From Paludibacteraceae bacterium (lineage in GTDB: Bacteria > Bacteroidota > Bacteroidia > Bacteroidales > Paludibacteraceae): DNA of 64,000 bases. The notes beneath the pieces were generated by a model. It saw only the letters and a program-made list of their open reading frames with translations, was not told where the DNA came from and made no database searches. Below are positions 7,969 to 16,189 of this stretch, in pieces. Numbering within the stretch: the stretch's first letter is position 1; each line of letters opens with the position of its first letter. Location: contig JAFRNH010000096.1 in the NCBI GenBank assembly GCA_017430235.1, positions 1 to 64,000 on the forward strand, read 5' to 3'. A program made the position numbers and the translations under genes.

Positions 7969-9393
7969 TCAGCCAAATAGTTCTTCCATTGTCACAACAT
8001 CTTTCACTTGTCCACTGTATTTGCCTTGTGTGATACCAAAAGGGGTAATCATTGTCAGCAAAAGCCCGAAGCGTGTGCCAGTTTCGGTTTTGAAGTTTGA
8101 AAGGCGTATGCGGAGTTTCATGTCTTCGTCTTTTGAAATTGAATATGGCGCATCGCAAAATTTTATCTCACAGATGTTTATCATACGGTCGGCTCGTTCG
8201 ATGGCAAGGTCTATTTGCGATTTCGGTTCAGTGATAGTGCTACGCCACGAGTAATATTCAGTACGAATGCGGTCAATGCCCAACGCCTTTTTAATCTGAG
8301 GGATGTGCAAAAAGCATATTCTCTCAAAAGCAAGACCTGCCCAAGCGTTTACTGCAGGAGTATTGATGGAGTTTTGCCAAAAATTTTCGTCGGTAGTTTC
8401 TTTGCGGCAAAATCTGAAATGAAACATCGTAAACATATCTATTATCTGATAGATGTGCTGATTTTCACGGATTTTTTTCCCACGAGTGCGAAAATGGCGA
8501 ATAAAATCACAATTTTCCAAATCTCTGAGTATCAATGTCAATTGTGAGCCAGAAGTAATTCTTGTTTTTTCGACAATTTCATCGCGCGACATGCCGTATA
8601 CAGATGAAGCCAAAGTCTCAATCACTTGTATATACGGCTCTGCTTTTTTGAAAAGCGATTTGATCAGTCTTTCAAATTCATTATTAAGATGTGCATCTCG
8701 ACCAAAGAACAATGCATCAATATTTTGTGCGACACTTTTGCTGTTGTTCAATAGACTGAGGTAGTAGGGAACACCGCCCGTTGCCATATATAACTGACAA
8801 ATATCAAAACGTCCGTAGTCGAACCCATTTTCATTTAGATACAGTTCCGTTTCGCCAAGTGTGAAAGGACGCAGATACATCTCATGTGTTATTCGATTGT
8901 GCAGACCACCATGGTTGTCAATTATGTTTTTTATAATCCATGAAGTTGCAGAACCACAAATGATTAGCATGACATTACTATGATCAGAGCACCACGTATT
9001 CCAAAAATGGTCTAATGCCCCTGTAAAACCTGATTTCGGAGTATCAAGACACGGAATTTCATCAATAAAAATAATGCAACGGCGATTCTTATCCATTTTG
9101 GATTCGAGTAAATGTTGCAATGTCATAAACGCTTCTTGCCAATTAACCGGAATTTTTGCATTAGAAAGACTAGCATTGATAAGTCCTTCGCGGAAATTAC
9201 TGAGTTGCACTGACATAGGCGCCCCTATTGTTCCCGACATGTAAAAATCAAACTTGGAGTTGAAATATTGTTTTACAAGGAATGTTTTGCCTACACGTCG
9301 CCGTCCATAAAGAGCCACAAACTCGGCTTTACCCGATTTCATAAAACGGCTAAGTGCCTTGCGCTCTGTATCTCTGCCGATAATTTTTTCCAT
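7969..9393 (-). CDS. AAA ATPase with C-terminal DUF234 nuclease-like domain
   Basis: From ATG 9393 the protein is 474 residues; a longer frame to 9441 crosses the promoter and is rejected. The N-terminal ATPase_2/AAA_14 domain has Walker A GRRRVGKT (30-37) and Walker B IIFIDEIPCLD. A central winged-helix region follows. The C-terminal part is DUF234, a PDDEXK-like fold, with D in QIDLAIERAD and ExK in CEIKF. These proteins are abundant in Bacteroidota, often in many copies; the cellular role is not established. The upstream region carries two 51-bp palindromic tandem repeats that cover the promoter, which suggests autoregulation. Confidence 0.85.
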   Translation of the reverse strand: MEKIIGRDTERKALSRFMKSGKAEFVALYGRRRVGKTFLVKQYFNSKFDFYMSGTIGAPMSVQLSNFREGLINASLSNAKIPVNWQEAFMTLQHLLESKMDKNRRCIIFIDEIPCLDTPKSGFTGALDHFWNTWCSDHSNVMLIICGSATSWIIKNIIDNHGGLHNRITHEMYLRPFTLGETELYLNENGFDYGRFDICQLYMATGGVPYYLSLLNNSKSVAQNIDALFFGRDAHLNNEFERLIKSLFKKAEPYIQVIETLASSVYGMSRDEIVEKTRITSGSQLTLILRDLENCDFIRHFRTRGKKIRENQHIYQIIDMFTMFHFRFCRKETTDENFWQNSINTPAVNAWAGLAFERICFLHIPQIKKALGIDRIRTEYYSWRSTITEPKSQIDLAIERADRMINICEIKFCDAPYSISKDEDMKLRIRLSNFKTETGTRFGLLLTMITPFGITQGKYSGQVKDVVTMEELFG

Positions 9394-9418
9394 ATCTTTT
9401 TGCTTTAGTTTTATGTTG

Positions 9419-9450
9419 CAAATATATGTATAATCCGCCAAACTCGCAAA
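9419..9450 (-). promoter_or_regulatory. Promoter of the AAA-DUF234 gene
   Basis: Minus strand: TTTG (9447-9450), 20 bases, TATATTTG (9419-9426), then the ATG at 9393. The -33 box lies inside tandem repeat copy 1 (9429-9479), so a protein bound to the repeat would block the promoter. Confidence 0.65.
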
Positions 9451-9530
9451 TTTTTATTTAGTTTGGTGAATTATCACATTATAATCCGCCAAACTCGCAA
9501 ATTGTTATTGAATTTGGCGATTTATAATAC
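9429..9530. repeat. Two 51-bp tandem repeats, each an imperfect palindrome (putative operator)
   Basis: Copies 9429-9479 and 9480-9530 share their first 24 bases exactly and most of the rest. Within copy 1 the left half ATAATCCGCCAAACT is mirrored by AGTTTGGTGAATTAT (2 mismatches); copy 2 has the same layout ending in AATTTGGCGATTTATAAT. A dyad repeated at about five helical turns over a promoter looks like an operator array. Binding partner unknown; the adjacent AAA-DUF234 protein is the simplest guess. Confidence 0.7.
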
Positions 9531-9681
9531 CATAACGCCCCAACATTTTGGAGTAACCAATATATTTCGCCCTAAACATTTTTTGGGAACCAAAAAGGTG
9601 ACTGTCTTATATAGAATCCCCATCCGAAATATTGGTAAATTTTCCCGAATTATGTTTCCCGTGCGAATGGGAATTAAATGG

Positions 9682-9689
9682 TACTTTTG
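9682..9689 (+). promoter_or_regulatory. Candidate -7 box for the transketolase-family gene
   Basis: TACTTTTG matches TAnnTTTG, 56 bases upstream of the ATG at 9746. No clear -33 box is visible. Confidence 0.4.
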
Positions 9690-9745
9690 CGTATAAGTAA
9701 ATGATATTTAAACCAATCCACTGAAGTGGTTAATTCTTATTCGAT

Positions 9746-11503
9746 ATGATATTAGACAAAATCAACTCGCCTGCCGACGTAAAAAAACTGTCGATCAATG
9801 AAATGAATAGTCTTGCGGACGAAATACGCGAGGCATTGTTCAACCGTCTGACTAAAATCGGCGGACACTTCGGCCCTAACTTCGGCTTTGTCGAGGCAAC
9901 CATCGCTATGCACTATGTGTTCAACTCGCCAACGGACAAGTTCGTTTTCGACGTTTCGCACCAAAGTTACACCCACAAAATCCTTACGGGACGTAAGGCA
10001 GGATACATCGACGACACAAGGTTTGCCGAAGATTCGGGATATTCAAATCCTGAAGAAAGCAAACACGACTTCTTCAACATCGGACATACTTCTACGTCGG
10101 TGGCTCTTGCACTTGGACTTGCAAAAGGTCGCGACATTCTGGACAGAAAAGAGAACATTGTGGCGGTCATTGGCGACGGCTCGCTCTCGGGCGGTGAGGC
10201 GATGGAAGCACTCAACGTGGCTGGTTCGGAACTGGGCAGCAATTTCATCATCATTGTCAACGATAACGAACAGGCGATTGCTGAAAACCACGGAGGTATC
10301 TATCAGAATCTCAAAGAATTGCGCGAGAGCAAAGGTCAAGTGCAAAACAATTGGTTCCGCACGTTCGGGTTGGACTACATCTACGAGGAAAACGGCAACA
10401 ACATCGCATCGCTCATCAAGGTGTTCGAGAAGGTGAAAGACTCAACGCAACCCGTTGTTGTTCACATACATACGCAGAAAGGAAAAGGCTACCGTCTGGC
10501 GGAGGAAAACCGTGAGGCTTGGCACTGGTGCCTGCCATTTGACCGTGCGACAGGTAAGCCGACAGTTCATTTCGGTGGCAAAGAAACGTATTCAAATATC
10601 ACGACCAAATATATTTTAGACAAGGCTCGGAAAGACAAGGATTTCATTGTTGTGTCGCCCGCTATGCCTATGTCGGTTGGTTTGGGAATTGAGGAACGCA
10701 AGCAACTCGGCCGTCAGTACATCGACACGGGCACTGCCGAAGAAGCTGCTGTCGCCATAGCGTCGGGCATTGCCACCAACGGCGCCAAGCCATTGGTTGT
10801 CACCAATATGACGTTCCTTCAGCGTGCCTACGACCAGATATCACAGGACGTTTGTATCAACAACGCACCCGTGACAATGCTAATGAATTACACAGCGTTC
10901 AATGGTCTCACAGACGTGACGCACCTCGGAATCTTCGGTCTGGCAGCCTTCACAAACATACCTAATTTGGTGGTGCTCTGTCCGTCGAGTGCTGAAGAGT
11001 ATGTCAACATGCTCGATTGGTCCATCGACCAAAAGGAGCACCCTGTTTTGATACTGATCCCAGGCAATGCGGTGGCACACCGTGCGGCGGATAAATCGTT
11101 CAGCAACATCAACAAATACAAGGTGGAGCAGCAAGGCGAGAAGGTAGCCATCATTGCCCTTGGCGATTTCTACCAGAAAGGCGAAGAGGCAGCCGCAGCC
11201 ATCGAAAAGGAACTTGGATTCAAGCCGACGCTTATCAATCCACGGTTTGCCAGCGGTTTGGACAAAGAACTTTTGGACAACCTAAAATCACGTCACAGCC
11301 TTATCATCACGTTGGAGGACGGCATTGTGGACGGCGGTTTCGGCGAAAAAATAGCGTCGTATTACGGTCCGTCGGATATGAAGGTAATCAATCTCGGCCT
11401 TGAAAAGAAATTCTACGACCGTTACAACCCACAGCAACTGCTTGAATCGTTGGGAATTACGGCGGAAAAGATTGTTGAAAGAGTGAAGAGTGTGTTGAGA
11501 TAA
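9746..11503 (+). CDS. 1-deoxy-D-xylulose-5-phosphate synthase-like transketolase
   Basis: A 585-residue thiamine-diphosphate enzyme with the three domains of Dxs. The N-terminal TPP domain has VFDVSHQSYTHKILTG, GHTSTSVALALG and GDGSLSGGEAMEAL (about 143-156) with the closing NDN. The pyrimidine-binding domain has TGTAEEAAVAIASGIA, and the C-terminal transketolase domain ends in LITLEDGIVDGGFGE. Dxs makes DXP from pyruvate and glyceraldehyde-3-phosphate for isoprenoid, thiamine and pyridoxal synthesis. At 585 residues it is shorter than typical Dxs (about 620-640), and may be a paralogue with a different acceptor. Its last codons and terminator are partly duplicated beyond the hipBA module at 13429-13531. 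Confidence 0.8.
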   Translation: MILDKINSPADVKKLSINEMNSLADEIREALFNRLTKIGGHFGPNFGFVEATIAMHYVFNSPTDKFVFDVSHQSYTHKILTGRKAGYIDDTRFAEDSGYSNPEESKHDFFNIGHTSTSVALALGLAKGRDILDRKENIVAVIGDGSLSGGEAMEALNVAGSELGSNFIIIVNDNEQAIAENHGGIYQNLKELRESKGQVQNNWFRTFGLDYIYEENGNNIASLIKVFEKVKDSTQPVVVHIHTQKGKGYRLAEENREAWHWCLPFDRATGKPTVHFGGKETYSNITTKYILDKARKDKDFIVVSPAMPMSVGLGIEERKQLGRQYIDTGTAEEAAVAIASGIATNGAKPLVVTNMTFLQRAYDQISQDVCINNAPVTMLMNYTAFNGLTDVTHLGIFGLAAFTNIPNLVVLCPSSAEEYVNMLDWSIDQKEHPVLILIPGNAVAHRAADKSFSNINKYKVEQQGEKVAIIALGDFYQKGEEAAAAIEKELGFKPTLINPRFASGLDKELLDNLKSRHSLIITLEDGIVDGGFGEKIASYYGPSDMKVINLGLEKKFYDRYNPQQLLESLGITAEKIVERVKSVLR

Positions 11504-11593
11504 ATTCAGGATTGAACAATAGACAAATGTGCAACCATAGGGGAATTACCTATAGTTGCACATTTTTGTTTCAAACGGTACAATTATGTTTTG
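11486..11593 (+). repeat. Direct repeat flanking hipBA, copy 1
   Basis: This 108-base stretch (last codons of the transketolase gene, its stop and its terminator hairpin) is matched at roughly 85% by 13429-13531 on the other side of the hipBA genes. Both copies read AAGAGT.TGTTGAGATAA at the start and contain ACAATAGACAAATGTGCAA. Confidence 0.75.
11525..11569 (+). terminator. Terminator of the transketolase-family gene
   Basis: Arms 11525-11541 and 11549-11565 pair over 17 bases with one mismatch (TGTGCAACCATAGG against CCTATAGTTGCACA) and are followed by TTTTGTTT. Confidence 0.75.
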
Positions 11594-11672
11594 GTCAGTT
11601 TGTGTTATTAGATTGGTTATTGTTTTTTACCAATTTACGTGATTCATAGCTTCTTTACATTAAAAAACTCTC

Positions 11673-11723
11673 AATATAAAATATAATTTCTAAATTTGCG
11701 TTGTAATATAAACTATAATTTAT
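11673..11723. promoter_or_regulatory. hipBA promoter with two 19-bp operator candidates
   Basis: The -7 box TAAATTTG lies at 11691-11698. It sits between two near-identical 19-mers, AATATAAAATATAATTTCT (11673-11691) and AATATAAACTATAATTTAT (11705-11723), 17 of 19 identical and 32 bases apart (three helical turns). HipB-type antitoxins repress their own operon, so these are natural operator candidates. Confidence 0.6.
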
Positions 11724-11735
11724 GTTGATACAATT

Positions 11736-12056
11736 ATGACAAAACATACATTTGGCAACCGTCTGCCACGGAAGTTGCAACAAAATATGGAGATTGTGGG
11801 CGAACAAATACGTCTTGCACGGCTTAGGCGCAACCTTTCTATTGCGCAGATAGCCGAGAGAGCCACTTGTTCGCCGCCCACGGTGATGAACGTGGAAAAA
11901 GGCGTTGCCACGGTCTCTATCGGCATATATCTCAGAGTGTTATACGCCTTACAGTTGGAGGCGGACATCCTGCTTTTGGCAAAAGACGACCCCTTGGGTC
12001 GCGATATTCAGGATTTGAATCTTAAACAACGTCAACGCGCATCGAAGAAACAATGA
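11736..12056 (+). CDS. XRE-family HTH regulator, HipB-like antitoxin
   Basis: 106 residues with one helix-turn-helix of the Cro/C1 type (about residues 22-78): GEQIRLARLRRNLSIAQIAERA followed by SPPTVMNVEKG in split form. A basic tail (LKQRQRASKKQ) follows. It overlaps the next gene by four bases (ATGA at 12053-12056), so the two are translationally coupled. In HipBA modules HipB binds the operon's operators and neutralises HipA; here candidate operators flank the -7 box upstream. The pairing makes the antitoxin role likely, although some XRE-HipA-like pairs act as plain regulators. Confidence 0.85.
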   Translation: MTKHTFGNRLPRKLQQNMEIVGEQIRLARLRRNLSIAQIAERATCSPPTVMNVEKGVATVSIGIYLRVLYALQLEADILLLAKDDPLGRDIQDLNLKQRQRASKKQ

Positions 12057-13315
12057 AGACAATTTTTATATATGCGGAGTTTGATTTTTTGAATAATCCC
12101 GAACTCATAGGTAGCCTGCACTACGACCGTGTGCGGGGCAGGGAAACTTATTCTTTTGAATTTGAAAAGAATTGGCTCAACTCACACAAAAACATAGTGT
12201 TAAGTGCCGATTTGCACAATTATTCAGGATTGCAATATTCCGAAGATAATATTTTTGGCTGTTTTGCCGATGCGCTGCCTGACCGTTGGGGCAGAACACT
12301 TATCAAACGCCGCGAACAAATTGAGGCTCAGGAAGAAAATCGTGCAGTAAAGAATCTATCCAACTACGATTTTCTTGTTGGAATAGATGATTTTTCTCGG
12401 ATGGGGGCGTTGCGTTTTTGCGAAACACAAGGCGGAGAGTTTATCAACAGTTCTACAAAATTTCAAATTCCGCCTATTACCTCATTGTGCGAACTTCTTC
12501 ACGCCGCCGACGAAATCGAAAAATCTGAAAATCTTTCTCAACTACCTGATAAAAAGTGGATTGCACAATTAATCAAACCTGGCACCTCGCTTGGAGGCGC
12601 ACGGCCAAAGGCTTGCGTTATTGATGAAAAAGGCAATCTCACAGTCGCAAAATTTCCGTCCCGAAACGACGATTATGACGTGGGTATGTGGGAACATTTT
12701 TGCTGCCTTTTGGCAAAAAAAGCTGGTGTAGATGTGGCAGATACACGGGCAATCGACACAGGACAAAAATATCACACCTTACTCTCACGCCGTTTTGACA
12801 GGGACGACAACGGGCGGAGAATACATTTTGCATCGTCGCTTACAATGCTTGGCTTTTCAGACGGAGACGGCAGTAGAACTGGCAAAGGCTATTTGGATAT
12901 TGTAGATTTTATACTTCAATATGGCGGCAATGTGACGGCAGATTTGAAGCAACTATTTGCGCGTGTGGCGTTTAATATTTGCGTTGGCAATTGCGACGAC
13001 CATTTCAGGAATCACGGTTTCCTTCTTACAAAAAACGGTTGGCAACTTTCGCCCGCCTACGACCTAAATCCGTCCCTCTCATATGACCATGCAATAATGA
13101 TAACAGGAAACAGCAATCATTCTGATTTACAGACGCTTTACGATGATTGTGAATCGTATATGCTCGAACCATCAAAGGCAAAAGAAATCATTCAACGAGT
13201 ATGCAATGCCGTTTCCGATTGGCAACATTTGGCAGCAAGATTGCAGATTTCAAAGGCTGAAATGGATATGTTTAAAAAGAGGTTTGAAGATGGAGTGAGA
13301 AGTTTTGTAATATAA
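12053..13315 (+). CDS. HipA-like serine/threonine kinase toxin
   Basis: 420 residues of the HipA kinase family. Visible: N-terminal subdomain-1 with FGCFADALPDRWGR, the glycine-rich loop GTSLGGARPK (about 177-186), ATP-binding lysine in LTVAKFPS (about 198), catalytic loop NCDDHFRNHG (about 313-322) and the metal motif PAYDLNP (about 334-340). All active-site elements are present, so the kinase should be competent. E. coli HipA phosphorylates glutamyl-tRNA synthetase; the target here is unknown. The operon is enclosed by imperfect direct repeats (11486-11593 and 13429-13531), which points to acquisition as a unit. Confidence 0.87.
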   Translation: MKTIFIYAEFDFLNNPELIGSLHYDRVRGRETYSFEFEKNWLNSHKNIVLSADLHNYSGLQYSEDNIFGCFADALPDRWGRTLIKRREQIEAQEENRAVKNLSNYDFLVGIDDFSRMGALRFCETQGGEFINSSTKFQIPPITSLCELLHAADEIEKSENLSQLPDKKWIAQLIKPGTSLGGARPKACVIDEKGNLTVAKFPSRNDDYDVGMWEHFCCLLAKKAGVDVADTRAIDTGQKYHTLLSRRFDRDDNGRRIHFASSLTMLGFSDGDGSRTGKGYLDIVDFILQYGGNVTADLKQLFARVAFNICVGNCDDHFRNHGFLLTKNGWQLSPAYDLNPSLSYDHAIMITGNSNHSDLQTLYDDCESYMLEPSKAKEIIQRVCNAVSDWQHLAARLQISKAEMDMFKKRFEDGVRSFVI

Positions 13316-13344
13316 ATATGATATATGTTATCGATTGATAATGT

Positions 13345-13361
13345 AAATTATATTTTATATT
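13345..13361 (-). repeat. Inverted copy of the hipBA operator 17-mer
   Basis: On the minus strand this is AATATAAAATATAATTT, identical to 11673-11689. It lies 30 bases after the hipA stop, so the module carries the sequence inverted at both ends. AT-richness makes a chance match less surprising than its length suggests. Confidence 0.5.
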
Positions 13362-13428
13362 AATAGATATGCAAACTGTGAATTGGCAAGTTTTTTGGAA
13401 GATGAAAAACTACAATGTCAAAACGGCA

Positions 13429-13531
13429 AAGAGTATGTTGAGATAAATTCAGTACAATAGACAAATGTGCAAGCATAGGAGATTTGACTATAGTTACACA
13501 TTTCTGTTTCAAACGGCACAATTACATCTTG
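13429..13531 (+). repeat. Direct repeat flanking hipBA, copy 2
   Basis: Imperfect copy of 11486-11593. It keeps the trailing codons and stop of the transketolase gene (KSMLR then TAA, against KSVLR in copy 1) although no transketolase gene precedes it, plus a weakened version of the hairpin (ATGTGCAAGCATAG against CTATAGTTACACAT). Confidence 0.75.
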
Positions 13532-13569
13532 TTTCTTCCGCAATTTGTTGTTGGGCGAACAATGGGACT

Positions 13570-13950
13570 TGCGAAACAGATATCTGCATATACAAGCTAC
13601 TGAAGAGTGGAAGGAACAACCTCGATTGGATGAGCCGACAAGCACAGGACAAGTTCGGGAATTACACCGAACAAGTACCGAACAAGCATTGCGATGCACT
13701 ACATACAGACAATCCTAATATTGAAAGATTGGTAATAGCAGTAGCAGATCAACAAGTTTCGGTAATACAGATGATGGAACGTCTTTCATTGAAACATAGG
13801 CCCACATTCTTGGAAAACTATTTAAATCCAGCAATGGATGACGGTTTCATTCGTCAGCTTTATCCACAATCCCCCCGCCATCCAAGACAAAAGTATCTTT
13901 TGACGGTTAAGGGTTTTGCCCTTTACAATAAAATTTCGCAGAACAGATAA
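13570..13950 (+). pseudogene. C-terminal fragment of an AlbA_2/Fic-type ATP-binding protein
   Basis: The frame ending at 13950 encodes a recognisable C-terminal winged-helix tail: VIQMMERLSLKHRPTFLENY, then NPAMDDGFIRQL, then RQKYLLTVKGFALYNKI. This tail closes many Bacteroidota proteins with AlbA_2 or Fic N-terminal domains, typically 350-500 residues. Here everything upstream is missing: the open frame runs back into the duplicated repeat (13429-13531), where the translation is meaningless. I read it as a truncated remnant left by the same rearrangement that placed the repeat. Exact left limit is uncertain. Confidence 0.6.
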
Positions 13951-13991
13951 GATTACAGAAAAACAATAAATAATTGAAACATATTGTACAA

Positions 13992-14933
13992 ATGGAAATA
14001 AAAGCAGTAAAATTCAGAAAAAACGGATTCTATACGCAGCCATTCGCTTTTGGGGGCGAGGATGGTACAGGAAAATTTGACAAAAACATTCGTTATCGTG
14101 GCAGTTTGCAGAATTATCTGATAGATACGGGTAACGAGGTAATTTTGGTTGATACGGGGCTTCCTACCGGCACACCCGAAGAAGCACCCAATGAGGATTC
14201 TGTACTTTACACAGGTAAAGACATTTGCAGTTACATGGACGCATTCAAGGCACTTGGCTACAAGCCCGAGCAGGTGACAAAGATTCTTTTAACCCACAAA
14301 CATGCCGACCATAGTGGTGAATTGCGCTCGTTTCCAAATGCAAAAATCTATGTGAACAAAGATGAGTTGAGTGCAGCCGAACTGCAAGGAATCAACAATA
14401 TCGTGCCAGTAAGTTTCACCGACGGAGCATATTACAATTTCCCCGAAACGCAAAAGATTACCGAAGGCATTCGATTCATTAAAGCCAAAGGACACACCAA
14501 TGGCAACAGCATTGTGATTGTGGAAAACGAAGGTCTGTTCTACCTTATCCATGGCGATGTGACATACGTTGACGAGGCTCTGTACGAGAACAAATTATCG
14601 GTTGTGTTCGACGACCTTGCCGCTGCTCGCCAGACGCTCGACCGCGTGCGTGAATTTATCCGCAATCAGCCTACGGTTTATTGCTCTACTCATACGCCAC
14701 AAGGTTACGAAAACCTTGAAGCCAAGCGTGTGATGGATTTGGACAATCCCGTTCCGACTGTTTTTGAAGAGTTTGATTTCTCAAAGCAAGAGGCAACTGG
14801 CAAGTATGTCTGTTCAATCTGTGGTTATGTTTACGACCCTACCGAACACGACGGAGTAGCTTTTGAAGACTTGCCCGACGATTGGCGATGCCCACGTTGC
14901 AAGCAGCCAAAAGAGAAGTTCAACAAGGCATGA
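13992..14933 (+). CDS. Metallo-beta-lactamase fold hydrolase fused to rubredoxin
   Basis: From ATG 13992 the protein is 313 residues (a TTG start at 13974 is possible but less likely). The MBL domain has LVDTGLP, the metal motif THKHADHSG (about 96-104), [11 protein letters not shown] and STHTPQ. The last ~50 residues are a rubredoxin domain: [10 protein letters not shown], then [15 protein letters not shown], with both Cys-x2-Cys iron knuckles intact. There is no flavodoxin domain between, so this is not a standard flavodiiron protein. The MBL part looks closer to N-acyl-homoserine lactonase or glyoxalase II types. Fusion implies electron transfer to the MBL metal site; substrate unknown. 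Confidence 0.82.
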   Translation: MEIKAVKFRKNGFYTQPFAFGGEDGTGKFDKNIRYRGSLQNYLIDTGNEVILVDTGLPTGTPEEAPNEDSVLYTGKDICSYMDAFKALGYKPEQVTKILLTHKHADHSGELRSFPNAKIYVNKDELSAAELQGINNIVPVSFTDGAYYNFPETQKITEGIRFIKAKGHTNGNSIVIVENEGLFYLIHGDVTYVDEALYENKLSVVFDDLAAARQTLDRVREFIRNQPTVYCSTHTPQGYENLEAKRVMDLDNPVPTVFEEFDFSKQEATGKYVCSICGYVYDPTEHDGVAFEDLPDDWRCPRCKQPKEKFNKA

Positions 14934-15042
14934 ATAAGATGTAGTTGACGGGAACTGACGATAGCGTATGGTAAAGGTTTCAGCAAACGAAATTTGCAGT
15001 ATTTCAGAGCCTTTTATCTAACTTACAATGATATAGAAATTG

Positions 15043-15058
15043 TGCACACGCGTGTGCA
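15043..15058. promoter_or_regulatory. Perfect 16-bp palindrome, possible operator
   Basis: TGCACACGCGTGTGCA equals its reverse complement, and ATT/AAT flanks extend the symmetry after one mismatch. GC-rich in an AT-rich gap, it looks like a protein-binding dyad; the partner is unknown. Confidence 0.4.
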
Positions 15059-15101
15059 GAATCTTACTTGGTCTCATATTCGTACCACTTTGCGTGTAGA
15101 A

Positions 15102-15268
15102 GTTGTTTCAATTGCAACATAAAGAATTGAATACTAACGATAAAAACAGTATTAAATGAAGTAAATTTTTGAATTAACATATTATTAATCATAGCGTTTG
15201 CTATTTGTTCGGAGAACTCTGAAACGTAGGAAATTTCAAAATTCACATCGATGAACAGATTAGTGAAT
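15102..15268 (+). repeat. Long direct repeat, copy 1
   Basis: 167 bases matched at over 90% by 19022-19192. In copy 2 the first part encodes the last ~19 residues of a DUF1016 protein; in copy 1 that coding tail is orphaned, because the preceding sequence is unrelated. Confidence 0.85.
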
Positions 15269-15313
15269 GCTCACGTTTGCGTGGGCGTTTCTTTGTCTGT
15301 GTGATTCGGTTTC

Positions 15314-15466
15314 CTACGACCGCAGAGTTGGACAAGATTCTCTCCGTATGTGCGAGTTCACAACCTTGAAAGTAATTCCGCCGCAGTAAAGAAATTCAAA
15401 TTTGCCGAAGATGGTATGACCGACCTTTTTATCGTCTTTTTTGAAATAGGATTCAAAATCTAGCAT
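15314..15466 (-). CDS. Possible small protein of 50 residues, unrecognised
   Basis: ATG at 15466 follows the GIY-YIG stop by 4 bases on the same strand. The translation begins MLDFESYFKKDDKKVGHTIF, continues with an FLYCGG segment and ends at TAG. I do not recognise it. It could be a short downstream gene or the remnant of a truncated one, since the area is rearranged. Confidence 0.25.
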   Translation of the reverse strand: MLDFESYFKKDDKKVGHTIFGKFEFLYCGGITFKVVNSHIRRESCPTLRS

Positions 15467-15469
15467 AAA

Positions 15470-16189
15470 CTATTGTTGAAGTTCCTTTAATGATTTCCCG
15501 TTATATTTCCATGTTTTTGGTCCATTGGAACTAACTCCTAATACTAAAGTTGCCGCTAATGAAGGACTGCTAAAAATAACATCTTTTGTTAGAACTGCAT
15601 ATTTACCATCCTCTTTTATTACACCTAATGAAACATATTTTTCTCTAAGTGATTGCACAGAAGAATTTACTGCACCTAAATTCAACGAAATTTGAGAGTT
15701 TTTGAAAACAACAAAACCTTCATTAGTTGGTTTCCCTTTTGCAAGCAATCCTTTTTGGTTTATTTGAAATATCTCATCAGAAACCGTATCGGGACTGCTT
15801 ATTATCGAATCGAATATCTTATGTCCTAATGTGTTGACTAATAACATAAGGTTATCAATAAACTCCTCCATTTCAGCAACATCAGGCTCGCTTATGTTTG
15901 ATTTTGTAGGTTTAGTTGTATTGTCAAGCACATATCTGTCTGCATTTTTAGCTATTTCATATAAGCGACTTTCCAAATATTTGATATGAGCTTTGTTAAG
16001 GTTATTGTCCTTACTGATAAAAACAATAGCTTCATGCCAAAATTCTTTTGCTCCTACATGCTGAAGTAATCTTTGCATAATATTTTCAGATTCTCCTATA
16101 TAAGCGACATTATTATCATTATCGTCTTTCCCTAACAATAAATAAACACCAGTTTTGCTTAAATCATCTCTATCATCAGATTTTTTTAT
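15470..16189 (-). pseudogene. GIY-YIG nuclease with DUF4357, 5' end removed by the IS element
   Basis: The frame reads from the IS boundary: IKKSDDRDDLSKTGVYLLLG, then the GIY-YIG half AYIGESENIMQRLLQH, KAHIKYLESRLYEIA (catalytic glutamate region) and a C-terminal DUF4357 segment ending SLKELQQ. In this family about 40-60 residues normally precede the GVYLLLG strand. Here the frame runs straight into the IS982-type terminal repeat (16190-16206) and stops inside the transposase tail, so the natural start is gone. TTG codons near 16138 could start a shortened protein that would lack the first strand of the nuclease domain. Family members are found with restriction systems and mobile DNA. Confidence 0.75.

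Larger units (their letters stand above)
14934..15469. other. Gene-poor stretch with palindrome, repeat copy and a possible 50-codon frame
   Basis: No convincing gene. It holds a perfect 16-bp palindrome TGCACACGCGTGTGCA (15043-15058), copy 1 of a direct repeat (15102-15268), and on the minus strand a 50-codon frame (15314-15466) starting 4 bases after the GIY-YIG stop. Confidence 0.6.

Noticed and set aside
9394..9441. N-terminal extension of the AAA-DUF234 gene
   Set aside because: It overlaps the -7 box (9419-9426); MEKIIGRD at 9393 is the usual beginning.
13465..13569. 5' part of the frame that ends at 13950
   Set aside because: It translates through the duplicated terminator hairpin; only the C-terminal part resembles a protein family.
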